A DNA stretch of 64,000 nucleotides from DASZQL01 sp964391865 (GCA_964391865.1 CAYMNQ010000002.1:496001-560000), one strand, 5' to 3'; positions 23,654 through 33,300 are shown, counted from the first letter of the stretch. A program made the numbers and translations. The notes: a model not told the origin generated them from the letters alone.

Positions 23654-23668
23654 TGACTCTGAAATTCC

Positions 23669-25075
23669 TTACTGCCAGCGGGTCACATGCCACGCCTTCT
23701 TGCCGCGACGGAGGAGCGCCAGCTCGCCGTGCAGCAGGTCGCCGACGCTGAGCCGATCGTCAATCCCCGCCGCGCGGCCGTTCACGGTGACAGCGCCGGC
23801 CTGCAGGTGCTCGCGGGCTTCGCGTTTGCTCTTGCACAGCGAGGTGAGCGGCAGCAGATCAACCAGCGGCAGGCCCGGCTTGTCGGCCTCCGGGTTCGTC
23901 GAATGGGCCGCAAGGTCCGCGCGGCTGTGCGTCGTTGAGGGCACGCTGGAGAAGACCTCTTCGAGCGTTGCCTTGTCGAGATGTGCGATATCCCCCGAGA
24001 AGAGCGCCTGCCCCGCCGCCTCCGCGTGGCGCATCGCCGCCTCGCCGTGGAGGATGGTGGTCGCTTCGCGCGCCAGCCGGCGTTGCGCCTCGCGCTTGCC
24101 GGGGTCGGCGGCGTGGGCCTTCTCGATCTCGGCGATCTCCGCGACGGGCACGAAGGTGAAAATACGCAGGAACTTGATCACGTCCGCGTCCGCCGCGTTC
24201 AGCCAGAACTGGTAGTACGCGTAGGGGCTGGTGCGCGCGGCGGTCAGCCAGATCGCGCCGCTCTCGGTCTTACCGAATTTTCCGCCGTCGGCTTTGGTGA
24301 CGAGGGGCGCGGTAAGGCCGAAGGCGAGAGCGGCTTGGGGCTTGGGGCCTGGGGCTTGAGGCTCGGCACTCGATGCCTTGGTGGCTTGATGGCTTGATGC
24401 CTTCTCGCCCGACGCCTCTTCGTCCGCCGCGTTCATCCGCCGGATCAGATCCGCGCCGGCGACGATGTTCCCCCACTGGTCACTGCCGCCGAGCTGCACG
24501 GTCACGCCGAGGTCGCGGTAGAGGTGCAGGAAGTCGTACGACTGGAGAATCATGTAGCTGAACTCGGTGTAGCTGATGCCCTGCTCGCGCGATTCGAGCC
24601 GCGCTTTCACCGAGTCCTTCTGGATCATCATGTTGACGGAGAAGTGCTTGCCCACATCGCGCAGCACATCGATGTAGGTCAGGCGGGTCAGCCACTCCGC
24701 GTTGTCCGTGCGGATGGCGCAGTTGGTCGCGCGTTCGGAGAAGTCAAGCACCGCCTCAAAGATCGGGCGCTGCTTCGACACGTTGTGCGCCACCTTCTCG
24801 GGCGTTTGCAGCGTGCGCTCGGCGGTCTTGCCCGAGGGATCGCCGATCAGCCCTGTCCCGCCGCCCATCAAGACCACCGGCGTGTGCCCCGCGCGCTGGA
24901 AATGCGCCAGCACCATCATCGGCACAAGATTGCCGATCGTGAGCGAGTCCGCCGTGGGATCAAACCCGCAGTACACCCGCCGCGGTGCGGCGAGGTGCTC
25001 GCGCAGCGCGGCTTCGTCGGTGCACTGGTACAGGAGGCCGCGGGCTTTCAGTTCGGCGAGGACGTCGGTCGGCAT
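23669..25075 (-). CDS. tyrS: Tyrosyl-tRNA synthetase with in-frame repeat insertion
   Basis: From ATG 25075 the product has 468 residues, about 45 longer than E. coli TyrRS. Recognisable are YCGFDPTADSL (35-45), GGGTGLIGDPSGK (71-83), the tyrosine/tRNA region YTEFSYMILQSYDFLHLY, QLGGSDQWGNI (195-204), the second signature KFGKT (266-270) and a C-terminal S4 domain near 410-455. The first class-I signature reads TIGN (46-49) where H-x-G-H or H-x-G-N is usual, so its first His is replaced by Thr. Residues about 215-250, between LIRR and FGLTAPLVTKADG, are encoded by CAAGCCCCAAG-type repeats and a GGCTTGATG repeat. Homologues run straight across this point. Confidence 0.94.
   Translation of the reverse strand: MPTDVLAELKARGLLYQCTDEAALREHLAAPRRVYCGFDPTADSLTIGNLVPMMVLAHFQRAGHTPVVLMGGGTGLIGDPSGKTAERTLQTPEKVAHNVSKQRPIFEAVLDFSERATNCAIRTDNAEWLTRLTYIDVLRDVGKHFSVNMMIQKDSVKARLESREQGISYTEFSYMILQSYDFLHLYRDLGVTVQLGGSDQWGNIVAGADLIRRMNAADEEASGEKASSHQATKASSAEPQAPGPKPQAALAFGLTAPLVTKADGGKFGKTESGAIWLTAARTSPYAYYQFWLNAADADVIKFLRIFTFVPVAEIAEIEKAHAADPGKREAQRRLAREATTILHGEAAMRHAEAAGQALFSGDIAHLDKATLEEVFSSVPSTTHSRADLAAHSTNPEADKPGLPLVDLLPLTSLCKSKREAREHLQAGAVTVNGRAAGIDDRLSVGDLLHGELALLRRGKKAWHVTRWQ
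24332..24402. repeat. CAAGCCCCAAG-family repeat inside tyrS
   Basis: On the plus strand GGCTTGGGGCTTGGGG then CCTGGGGCTTGAGG (24332-24361), followed by GGTGGCTTGATGGCTTGATG (24380-24399). The first part is identical over 30 nt to the copy at 11424-11453 upstream of uppP. The C-rich strand is sense in tyrS and gives EPQAPGPKPQAA. Confidence 0.85.
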
Positions 25076-25228
25076 GGCGGAGAGAGGATATCGCATCGGT
25101 CGAGGAGTACGCGATGGTAGGAAAGCTGACGGCGAGTCAGCGGCCCGGTCGATAGAAGCCTCGCCTGCGCGCCCCGCGCGGGGTTGTCTGATCGATTGCG
25201 CGCACGTCCAAGAATCGGGAGGTGAATC

Positions 25229-26647
25229 ATGCGATTGCTAGCCGCCTTTGTGCCGTCGATTGCGCACCTGATGCGATATGCCGCTCGCGGCGTTGGTGTG
25301 ATTGGATGTGCAATAGCGTGTTCGCCCGGCCGAGCCGAGATTCCGCCCTGCCATCTCGATCAATTGTGGGCGCCGAGCGGTGTTGGGGCTGGCTTAAGTA
25401 TCTCAGCCAACGGTGATGTGCTGACAATCGGAATGCCTTGGTACACCAGCGAGGGGATTCTGCGTCGGGGCGCGGTACTCGTCTATCGCCGTTCATCGGT
25501 CGGGTGGAATTTGGAGGCGACGCTCACGGCTTCTGATGCGAGGCGCGAGGATCGTCTGGGCACAAGAATCGCCGTGGAAGCTGAAACGATCATCGCCTCA
25601 ACCTACTCCGATGAGGGAGATGCGATTGTCTATGTTTTCCGCCAAGAGTCCGGCGTCTGGCAGCAGGATTCAAAGCTGACCGGTATCGCGCCACAAACCT
25701 GGTTCGGTTCCGCGCTCGAAGTCTGCGGAGGACAACTCCTGATCTCGGCGCCGCTGCAGAATGGCCCGGCCGGCCCTTACCAGGGGGCCGTCCATGTGTT
25801 CGAAAGAGGTGAACACGATTGGCATGTACAAGCGGTGCTCCGCACGAACCAAGGCACGGCGGGCAGTTATTTCGGAGCGCCTCTTGCAGTGAGTGGCGAT
25901 ACCCTTGCGATCGGCGCTCCATACGAACGATTTGACCACAGCAGTAGCGGGTCGGTGTACATTTTCGAGCGCACGTCCGGGGCGTGGACCCAAACCGCCA
26001 AGATCATACCGCCGTTCGATGGAACACCCTGGCTTTTTGGGATCTGCATCGGGCTGGACGGTGACACACTCATTGTTGGGTCTACCGGACCCGAAGCCGC
26101 GAAGCCTGCCTTCTCATATCGAAAGCAGGGGACAGAGTGGAATGTCACCAGCGCGCTATGGCCGAGTGATCGCGAGCTGGCAGAAGGATTCGGCCAATCG
26201 ATTGCTGTTGACGGTGATCGTGCGGTTGTCGGTGCGCGATGGCAATCTGCTCCGGGCGCTCTACAAGACGGCGCTGTCTATGTTTTCGAGTTGTTCGGCG
26301 CCACGTATTGGACCGAGCAGTCGAAGATCGTGATCGAGAATCGCGATCGGTACCAAGAATTTGGCACGGCGGTTGCCATCACCAACGGTGTTGGGGTCGC
26401 GAGCGCGCCGGGTTTCTCTGGTAACGGAGGCCCTGTGTTCGCGTTCTCCCTCGACCGTGGCCTCCCCTGCGCCGCTGACATCGACCGTGACGGCGTGGTC
26501 GCGCTCTCCGATCTCGCGCTGCTCATCAACAATTGGACATCGCCCGTGCCCGACGCGCCCTTCACGCTCGATTTGGACGCCGACTGCGCGGTCGGGCTGG
26601 GTGATTTGGCCGCCGTGCTGCAGAACTGGGCGGCCGAGTGCCCGTGA
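25229..26647 (+). CDS. Secreted FG-GAP beta-propeller protein with dockerin-like C-terminus
   Basis: The 472-residue protein starts after GGGAGGTGAATC, a strong ribosome binding site, with a signal peptide of about 36 residues. The body contains six or seven integrin-type FG-GAP repeats such as YFGAPLAVSGDTLAIGAP, GFGQSIAVDGDRAVVGA and EFGTAVAITNGVGVASAP, each followed by a VYVFE/VYIFER strand. The C-terminal 60 residues hold two EF-hand-like repeats, AADIDRDGVVALSDLALLI and DLDADCAVGLGDLAAVL, ending QNWAAECP. This planctomycete dockerin-like tail is found on many exported proteins. It probably acts in the periplasm or at the cell surface in protein or carbohydrate binding. Confidence 0.85.
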   Translation: MRLLAAFVPSIAHLMRYAARGVGVIGCAIACSPGRAEIPPCHLDQLWAPSGVGAGLSISANGDVLTIGMPWYTSEGILRRGAVLVYRRSSVGWNLEATLTASDARREDRLGTRIAVEAETIIASTYSDEGDAIVYVFRQESGVWQQDSKLTGIAPQTWFGSALEVCGGQLLISAPLQNGPAGPYQGAVHVFERGEHDWHVQAVLRTNQGTAGSYFGAPLAVSGDTLAIGAPYERFDHSSSGSVYIFERTSGAWTQTAKIIPPFDGTPWLFGICIGLDGDTLIVGSTGPEAAKPAFSYRKQGTEWNVTSALWPSDRELAEGFGQSIAVDGDRAVVGARWQSAPGALQDGAVYVFELFGATYWTEQSKIVIENRDRYQEFGTAVAITNGVGVASAPGFSGNGGPVFAFSLDRGLPCAADIDRDGVVALSDLALLINNWTSPVPDAPFTLDLDADCAVGLGDLAAVLQNWAAECP

Positions 26648-26683
26648 TCGCGCGATCAGCGCGGCGGTGCTTCGCCGAGCGTC

Positions 26684-27478
26684 CTATGCGCACAACCCCC
26701 ACCCGTTGATCACCATCGAAACATCCGACAACCCGACAGTGCCGGTCTGGTCCTCATCGCCGCGGGTGCCGGGCGGCGTGGTGACGCCCCAGTTATTGAT
26801 GATCACCGAGATATCGCCCAGCCCGACCTGCCCGTCGTTATCGATATCGCCGGGGCACGCGGGCGCGACGAGCCGGAGCTGCATGCCGTTGATCCCCGAT
26901 TGGATGAACCCGCTGGGCAGCCCGGAGTGCCCGCCGATGCGGCCGTCGGTCACCTGCACCGTGTGGGTGGTGTACGTGACACTGGGAGCGTGAGCGCCGG
27001 GCCACGCGCCGCCGACCATCGTCGGGCCCTGATCCGCGAAGTCCACGCGCACACGGCTGAGCAGCGCGGGGTTGCTCGGCGTGATCGCGTACGTGAGTAC
27101 CTCATACGCCCCGTTCCGCAGCCCCACGAAAAAGATGCACGCGTCGGTCGGGTTGTTCAGGCTGATGAGCATGTCGTCGATCAGCGCCTGGTCGTTGCCG
27201 GTCGTCGACGGATCGTTCACATTGATGATGCTGGTGCCGCCGATGTTGCGAAGCTGCGCGGCGACCGGCGCGCCGTCAAGCCCGACGAGCGGGAAGAGCG
27301 TGACCTGCGGCAGGGCGCTCATCGAGTTCCACGCGCCAGCGAGACCAGCCCCGCCGTACGACGCGCCCGGCGCGGTGGCAGTGTTGCCGAAATCAATGTT
27401 GACGGACTGCGCGAACGCCGCGCTTGGCGCGAGCATGGTCAGCACCGCCGCGATGAGGTCGGACCGATTCGCTTTCAT
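26684..27478 (-). CDS. Secreted protein with dockerin-like C-terminus
   Basis: ATG 27478 follows AAGGAGATCAATC. The 264-residue product has a signal peptide (to about AFA-24), then a beta-rich body starting SVNIDFGNTATAPGASYGG, which resembles the carbohydrate-binding-like jelly-roll domains of planctomycete exported proteins (YEVLTYAITPSNP, VTYTTHTVQVTDGRIGG). The last 60 residues carry two EF-hand-like repeats, CPGDIDNDGQVGLGDISVII and DEDQTGTVGLSDVSMVI, ending NGWGLCA. It converges with the FG-GAP protein gene, which has the same type of tail. Enzymatic function is not evident. Confidence 0.82.
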   Translation of the reverse strand: MKANRSDLIAAVLTMLAPSAAFAQSVNIDFGNTATAPGASYGGAGLAGAWNSMSALPQVTLFPLVGLDGAPVAAQLRNIGGTSIINVNDPSTTGNDQALIDDMLISLNNPTDACIFFVGLRNGAYEVLTYAITPSNPALLSRVRVDFADQGPTMVGGAWPGAHAPSVTYTTHTVQVTDGRIGGHSGLPSGFIQSGINGMQLRLVAPACPGDIDNDGQVGLGDISVIINNWGVTTPPGTRGDEDQTGTVGLSDVSMVINGWGLCA

Positions 27479-27697
27479 GATTGATCTCCTTCGTGCCATG
27501 AGCATGGTTCATGAACCGCGTGGACACACCACATCGAACGTACATCGGCCGCAGCGCGGTGCAAGGAATTCGCGCGAGACACGGCGCGCATTCCGTGGAT
27601 GGGCGGATATGCAGATGAATGCATACGCAGCAAGACACTCGAATTCTGTCGCCTACTGGCATCGCTCACAGGGTCGTTGGCCCGTCCGATCCTGCCG

Positions 27698-27760
27698 TTG
27701 TGATACCAAACTCGCTGAAAGTATCATTGTGCAACTAGAAAGTATAGTTTGGTATCACAA
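27698..27760 (+). promoter_or_regulatory. 15-bp inverted repeat with promoter-like elements upstream of the KAP-LRR gene
   Basis: TTGTGATACCAAACT (27698-27712) and AGTTTGGTATCACAA (27746-27760) are perfect inverted repeats separated by 33 nt. The spacer is AT-rich and holds two direct GAAAGTAT copies. TTGTGA (27698) and TATCAT (27722) are 18 nt apart and could be -35 and -10. The element lies 52 nt before the GTG start. It may be a repressor operator or the ends of a small inserted element. Confidence 0.65.
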
Positions 27761-27811
27761 GGCGATTCGAGCGGGCCTTGGGCCCGTGTTCCGATTCCGG
27801 AGGGCTGCATC

Positions 27812-30241
27812 GTGGCGAAAGCGAAAGACAGGCCGGCAAGCATGCCTACGGGGGTCGATTTTTGGAAAGCCCCGCCGCTCATCACCGCGCTGACCGACAA
27901 CGCGCTTGAAGCCGACAAGTGGGGCGACGACGGCTTCGAGCTCGCGTACCGGATGGGCCCGATCTACGACATCCTGCGCCACAAAGACACGCGCACGCCG
28001 CTCGCGATCGCCGTCTACGGCGACTGGGGCACGGGCAAGACGACCGCCATGCGCTGGCTCGAAGGTCTCGCCCGTCAGTGGAATCAAGCGATCCCGCCTG
28101 CCGGACACACCAAGATCTCGCTCCGCCCGGTGTGGTTCTACCCATGGAAGTATCACAGCAAGGAAGATGTCTGGCGCGGGCTGGTCTCGGAAGTCATCAT
28201 CAACAGTATCGACGTGCGCGAGGCAAGCACTGCGACCGTGGTGAACGCCGCCAAGCGATTCGGGCTGTTCCTCGGGCGCAGCTTTGTCCACGCGCTCGCC
28301 AACATCAAGTTGAAAGCCAAGGTGAAGGAGCCGGTCACCGGAGCCACCGAGGGCGAGATGGAGGTCAGCCTCGCCGCGATCCGTGAAATCCTCGCGGAGT
28401 ACCGCGAGGCCGCCCACCCCGAGAAGGCGTTCCTAAACGAGTTCGAGGATTCCCTGAAGGAATGGGTGGCAAACACCCTCAGCAAGCACGGCGACGAGCG
28501 GATGGTCATCTTCGTCGACGACCTCGACCGCTGCCTGCCCGAAGTGGCGCTGCAGGTGCTCGAAGCGCTCAAACTCTACCTAAACATCCCCAACCTCATC
28601 TTCATCGTGGGCGTTGACCGCGGCGTGGTCGATCACCTTGTCCGCGAGCACTACAAGAAATTCGGGCTGGATGAATCGAAGAGCCGCAATTATCTCGCCA
28701 AGATGTTTCAGGTCGAGGTCCACGTCGGGCCTTCAGAGAAGCAGATCAAGCAATTCCTTAAGAAGCAGCTCGCGAGCCTTGAGGTCTGGCAATCCGAACT
28801 TACCGACCAGGAACGCGGGCCGCTCGATGAGGCGATCCTCTCGCTCGCGGAGCAAAACCCGCGCGAGGTGAAACGCCTGATCAACGGGGCGCTCATGCTC
28901 GGCTCGGGCGCTCGGCTGGGCAGTGGGCTCAACCCGAAGGCGGCAGATGTTTCCTTCGCACAAGGTGTGCAAGTGTTTCTTGTCCACCGCGTGCTCGCGG
29001 CGGAGTTCCCCCGGCTCGAACGACTGGTGCGCAGGGACATCGGCACCGAGTTTTTCCGCGCTTGGCACCGCGCTATTCAGGATGGCGGGCCGACGGCGCT
29101 GCCGTCTTTGCCGACCAACACAACCGAGATGGTCTTGTCACTCGACCCAGAATTCCTTCGTTCGCTTAGAACGCCCGGCCCGGTCGGAAAGGCGCACGGA
29201 GTCGCCGCCTCATGGTCACGCACCCTGACCAAGGCTGCAACCGCCGTGACTGTCCGGGCCGCGGGTGTCGAACTCGGCGTGCCGGAGCCCGCACGCTCGC
29301 GCGAGGAGCAGGAGGTCGAGGCGAAACGCGCCGCGTTCGTCGAGTTCCTCAAGTCCCTCCCGGCGCCGTACCAGCCGATCTTCGCCGAACGGCGCTTCGC
29401 GGCGCTCCTGCCGCTGATCGAGCACCAGGTTCTCGGCGTGCTGATGCAATTGGATTATCCCGCCGAAGGCGGCGGGCTGGCGACAACGGTGGCAGGCCCC
29501 GGCGAATTCGAAGGCGATGCCCGGATCGTCGCTGAGGCCGTCGCGGAGCAGGTGAATAAGCCCGCCGACCAGCTCACGAAATCGGACTATGAGAAAGTGA
29601 CGACACTTGATCTTAGTTCTCAATCCCTAACATCGCTCGAGCCCATCAAGGGGCTCACCAGCCTGCAATCGCTCTCTCTCTTCGGTACGCCGGTCGCTTC
29701 GCTCGAACCCATAAAGGGGCTCACCAGCCTCCTATGGCTCTCCCTCAGCAGCACGCAAGTCGCATCGCTCGAGCCCATCAAGGGGCTCACCAGCCTGCAA
29801 TCGCTCTCCCTCAGTGGCACTCCGGTCGATTCGCTCGAACCCATCAAGGGGCTCACCAGCCTACAACGGCTTTCCCTGGGCATCACGCCGGTCGCTTCGC
29901 TTGAACCCATCAAGGGGCTCACTAGCCTGCTGCAGCTCTCTCTCGATAGCACGCCGGTCGCTTCCCTCGAACCCATCAAGGGGCTTGCTAGCCTGAAGTT
30001 GCTGTCCCTCAGCGGCACGCAGGTCGCTTCCCTTGAACCCGTCAAGGGCCTCACCAGTCTGGAATCGCTCTACCTGAACAACACGCCGGTCGCTTCGCTC
30101 GAACCTTTGTTCAAGCTTCATTGGCTGAAGAATCTGAGCATCGCCGCATGCGAACAGCTCACGCCGGCAGCGGTCGAGCGGTTCAGAAAGGCCCGTCCGA
30201 GGTGCACGGTGAATCAAGTGCTGCCCGGAGTTGCCGGGTAA
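27812..30241 (+). CDS. KAP-family P-loop NTPase fused to leucine-rich repeats
   Basis: The start is GTG 27812 after GGAGGG; an earlier TTG at 27749 lies inside the inverted repeat. The 809-residue protein has the Walker A motif GDWGTGKT (70-77), the KAP marker FYPWKYHSKEDVWRGL near 110-125 and Walker B FVDDLDRCLPE (234-244), then NPREVKRLINGAL of the helical subdomain. Residues 600-775 form about eight 22-residue leucine-rich repeats of the type SLEPIKGLTSLQSLSLxGTPVA. KAP NTPases include the F-plasmid phage-exclusion protein PifA and animal Kidins220. A membrane segment typical of KAP proteins is not obvious. The architecture, NTPase plus variable repeat sensor, suggests an innate-immune receptor, by inference. 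Neighbours are not defence genes. Confidence 0.85.
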   Translation: MAKAKDRPASMPTGVDFWKAPPLITALTDNALEADKWGDDGFELAYRMGPIYDILRHKDTRTPLAIAVYGDWGTGKTTAMRWLEGLARQWNQAIPPAGHTKISLRPVWFYPWKYHSKEDVWRGLVSEVIINSIDVREASTATVVNAAKRFGLFLGRSFVHALANIKLKAKVKEPVTGATEGEMEVSLAAIREILAEYREAAHPEKAFLNEFEDSLKEWVANTLSKHGDERMVIFVDDLDRCLPEVALQVLEALKLYLNIPNLIFIVGVDRGVVDHLVREHYKKFGLDESKSRNYLAKMFQVEVHVGPSEKQIKQFLKKQLASLEVWQSELTDQERGPLDEAILSLAEQNPREVKRLINGALMLGSGARLGSGLNPKAADVSFAQGVQVFLVHRVLAAEFPRLERLVRRDIGTEFFRAWHRAIQDGGPTALPSLPTNTTEMVLSLDPEFLRSLRTPGPVGKAHGVAASWSRTLTKAATAVTVRAAGVELGVPEPARSREEQEVEAKRAAFVEFLKSLPAPYQPIFAERRFAALLPLIEHQVLGVLMQLDYPAEGGGLATTVAGPGEFEGDARIVAEAVAEQVNKPADQLTKSDYEKVTTLDLSSQSLTSLEPIKGLTSLQSLSLFGTPVASLEPIKGLTSLLWLSLSSTQVASLEPIKGLTSLQSLSLSGTPVDSLEPIKGLTSLQRLSLGITPVASLEPIKGLTSLLQLSLDSTPVASLEPIKGLASLKLLSLSGTQVASLEPVKGLTSLESLYLNNTPVASLEPLFKLHWLKNLSIAACEQLTPAAVERFRKARPRCTVNQVLPGVAG
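29631..30120 (+). repeat. 66-bp tandem repeats encoding the LRRs
   Basis: Units of 66 nt, each containing CGAACCCATCAAGGGGCTCA or a near copy followed by CCAGCCT, recur about every 66 nt at 29640, 29706, 29772, 29838, 29904, 29970 and 30036. Identity between units at DNA level is high, including silent positions, pointing to recent duplication or gene conversion. Confidence 0.8.
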
Positions 30242-30254
30242 CCCGCGAATGATA

Positions 30255-30277
30255 TTCGGTCTTACGGAAGAACCGAA
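30255..30277. terminator. Possible bidirectional stem-loop between the KAP-LRR gene and metH
   Basis: TTCGGTCTT (30255-30263) can pair with AAGAACCGAA (30268-30277) with one bulge, in the 92-nt convergent gap. No T-run follows on either strand, so the call is weak. Confidence 0.35.
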
Positions 30278-30333
30278 CACTCGCAGCACTGCAGACCGAT
30301 CGTGCCTGCCTATCGGCTCACGCGACACAGGTG

Positions 30334-33300
30334 CTACACAGCAAAGTACTTCGCCTCCGGGTGATGCACCACGATCGCGCTGGTGCTCTGTTCCGGGTCG
30401 ATCTGCCAGTTTTCGGTCAGCACGCAGCCGATGCGTCCCGGCTCGATCAGGCGGAACAGTTTTTCCTGGTCGCTCATGTCCGGGCACGCCGGGTAGCCGA
30501 AGCTGTAGCGTGAGCCGCGGTAGCGCTGGACGAACAGGTCGCGCACCTTGGGCGAGTCGTCGCCCGCGATGCCCAGTTCCTGGCGCATGCGCTTGTGCCA
30601 CAGCTCCGCCAGCGCCTCGGCGCACTCGACGCCCATGCCGTGCAGGTACAAGTACTCGGCGTACTTGTTCGCTTCGAAGAGCGCGCGGCTGCGCTTACTG
30701 ACCTCCTCGCCCATCGTCACGCAGCTCATGCCCAGCACATCCTTCACGCCCGACTCGACGGGGCGGAAGAAGTCGCTGATGCACAAACGCTGCCGGCCCT
30801 CCTGGCGCGGGAAGGTGAAGCGCTCGACTTCGCGCGAGTGATCCTTCGGGTCGAAGACGACCAGGTCGTCGCCGTCGGAGTTGCAGGGGAAATAGCCGTA
30901 GACGACGCGCGGCAACAGGATGCGCTCCTCGCGGCACTGCTTCTGCAGGCGCTCGAAGATCGGCTGCACCTCGTCGGCGACCTGCGCTTCGTATTCCTCG
31001 TCGCTCTGCTTGCCCTTCTTGTACTGCCACTGCCCGCGGAAGAGCGCGACGCGGTTGACGAACGGATAAATCTGGTTGAGATCAAGCCCCTCGACCACGC
31101 GGCTGCCCCAGAAGGGCGGCGCGGGGATTTCGACATCGGTGCGCACGCTGGAGCGCACGCGCTCGGCGGTCGCGGTGCCGCCCTCGGCACGTGCCGCTTT
31201 CGCCGCGAGTTCGTCCTCGCGCCGCGCTCGGCTGGATTCGATCTTCTCCTCCGCGTCGGCGCGCTTCTGCAGGCGCGAACTGATCTCCGAATCGATCGCG
31301 CTGAGCTTCCCGCCCGCGAGGTGGTCCATGAACCGGAGCCCCTCGAAGGCGTCCTTGCCGTAGTAGGTGACGGGGTAGACGTTGCGCAGGTCGTGCTCGG
31401 CGTAGAAGCGCGTGAGCGCCGCGCCGCCGAGAATCACCGGCACGTTCATGCCGAGGGTCTTCATTTCTTCCAGGTTGTCGCGCATCACGCCGACGCTCTT
31501 CACGAGCAGACCCGACAGCCCGATCGCGTCCGCCTGGTGCTCGTTGTAGGCGCGGAGGATGCTCGCCATCGGCTGCTTGATGCCGAGGTTCACGACGTCG
31601 TACCCGTTGTTCGACAGGATGATGTCAACCAGGTTCTTGCCGATGTCGTGCACGTCGCCCTGCACCGTCGCCAGGATCATCTTGCCCTTGCTCTTGCCCG
31701 CGACCTTCGGCATGTGCGGCTGGAGGTGCGCCACCGCCGCCTTCATCACCTCCGCGCTCTGCAGCACGAAGGGCAGCTGCATCTCGCCGCTGCCGAAGAG
31801 TTCACCGACGATCTTCATCCCGGCGAGCAGGTGGTCGTTCACGATGTCGAGGGCAGGGTACTTCGTGAGCGCTTCTTCGAGCGACTTGGCAAGGTCGCGC
31901 GTCTCGCCGTCGATGATATGGCGCTGCAGACGTTCTTCAAGAGGCAGGTCCGCGAGCGACTGCTTCTTCTTCCCGCCGCCAACGCCCCCCGCGTCGTCGG
32001 GGAACAGGCTGATGAACGCGGTGAGCGGGTCGAACGCGTCGGTCGTCGCCGTCGCCGGCCGACGGCGGTCGTAGATCAGGTCCAACGCCGCGTTCCACTG
32101 CGCATCATCAATATCCTTCCGCGGCAGAATCTTCGAGAAATGCACGATCGCGCCGGTTAGACCCGCCTCCAGGCACTCGTGCAGGAACACGGAGTTCAGC
32201 ACCACCCGCGCGTGCGGCTTCAGGCCGAACGACACGTTCGACAGCCCGATGCAGCTGAACGTATCCGGCATTGCCTTCGAAATCCGCCGAATGCCCTCCA
32301 CGGTTTCGAGCGCCAGCCGCCGATCGGCTTCCACGCCCGTTGTCACCGGGAGCACCAGCGGGTCGAACAGGATGTCGCCCGGCGGGAGGCCGTACTTCTT
32401 CGTCGCGAGATCATAGATCCGCTGCGCGATCGCGAGCTTGCGCTCGGCCGTCTTGCCCATCGCTTCCAGCGGATCCTCGTCGATGGTGCCGGCGATCACC
32501 GCCGCGCCGTAGGTGCGGGCGAGTTCGCAGATGTGCGCGAGCTTTTCCTCGCCGTCCTCGAGGTTCATCGAGTTGATGATGCACTTGCCCGGCGCGTGCT
32601 TCAGCCCCGCTTCGAGGACGTCGAGCTGCGTCGAGTCGATCATCAGCGGCACCGACACTTGTCGCGCGAACCGCTTCACGACTTCGGACATATCGCGCAC
32701 GCCGTCGCGCCCGACATAGTCCACGCACACGTCGAGCACGTGCGACCCTTCGCGCACGAGTTCCTTGCCCATCGAGACGAGCCCGTCCCAGTCCTCCGCG
32801 TTCAAGAGGTTCTTGAATTGCCGGCTGCCGTTGGTGTTGGTGCGCTCGCCGACGATCAGGAAGCTGTTGTCCTGCCGGAAGTCCGAAGTCGAATAGAGCG
32901 AGCTGCACGCCGGCTTGTATGTATCGATCGCGCGCTTCTTGGGCGCGCGGCCCGCGATCGCCTTGGCGAGTTCGCCGATGTGCTCGGGCGTGGTGCCGCA
33001 GCACCCGCCGACAATCGACACGCCGTCGTGCTCGACGAAGCGCATCATGGCTTCGACGAACGGGCCGGGCTTCAGCGGGTAATCCGGCTTGCCGTCAAGC
33101 AGAACGGGCAGCCCCGCGTTGGGCAGGCACGACACGTTCTTCGACCAGTTCTTCCCCAGCCAGTGGACGTGCTCCATCATCTCCTGTGGCCCGGTGGCGC
33201 AGTTCAAGCCCAGCGACAGGATCGGGAAATTCTTGATCGCCTCCGCCGCGGCACTGATCTCGGTGCCCAGCAGCATCGTCCCCGTCGTCTCGACCGTCAC

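Noticed and set aside
27749..27811. TTG start of the KAP-LRR protein
   Set aside because: It lies inside the inverted repeat and has no ribosome binding site; GTG 27812 follows GGAGGG.
30595..32160. Open frame of 521 codons on the plus strand inside metH
   Set aside because: It is antisense to the fully conserved MetH reading frame; its composition (runs of Arg, His, Val, Leu, Glu) is that of a GC-rich shadow frame and it has no ribosome binding site.
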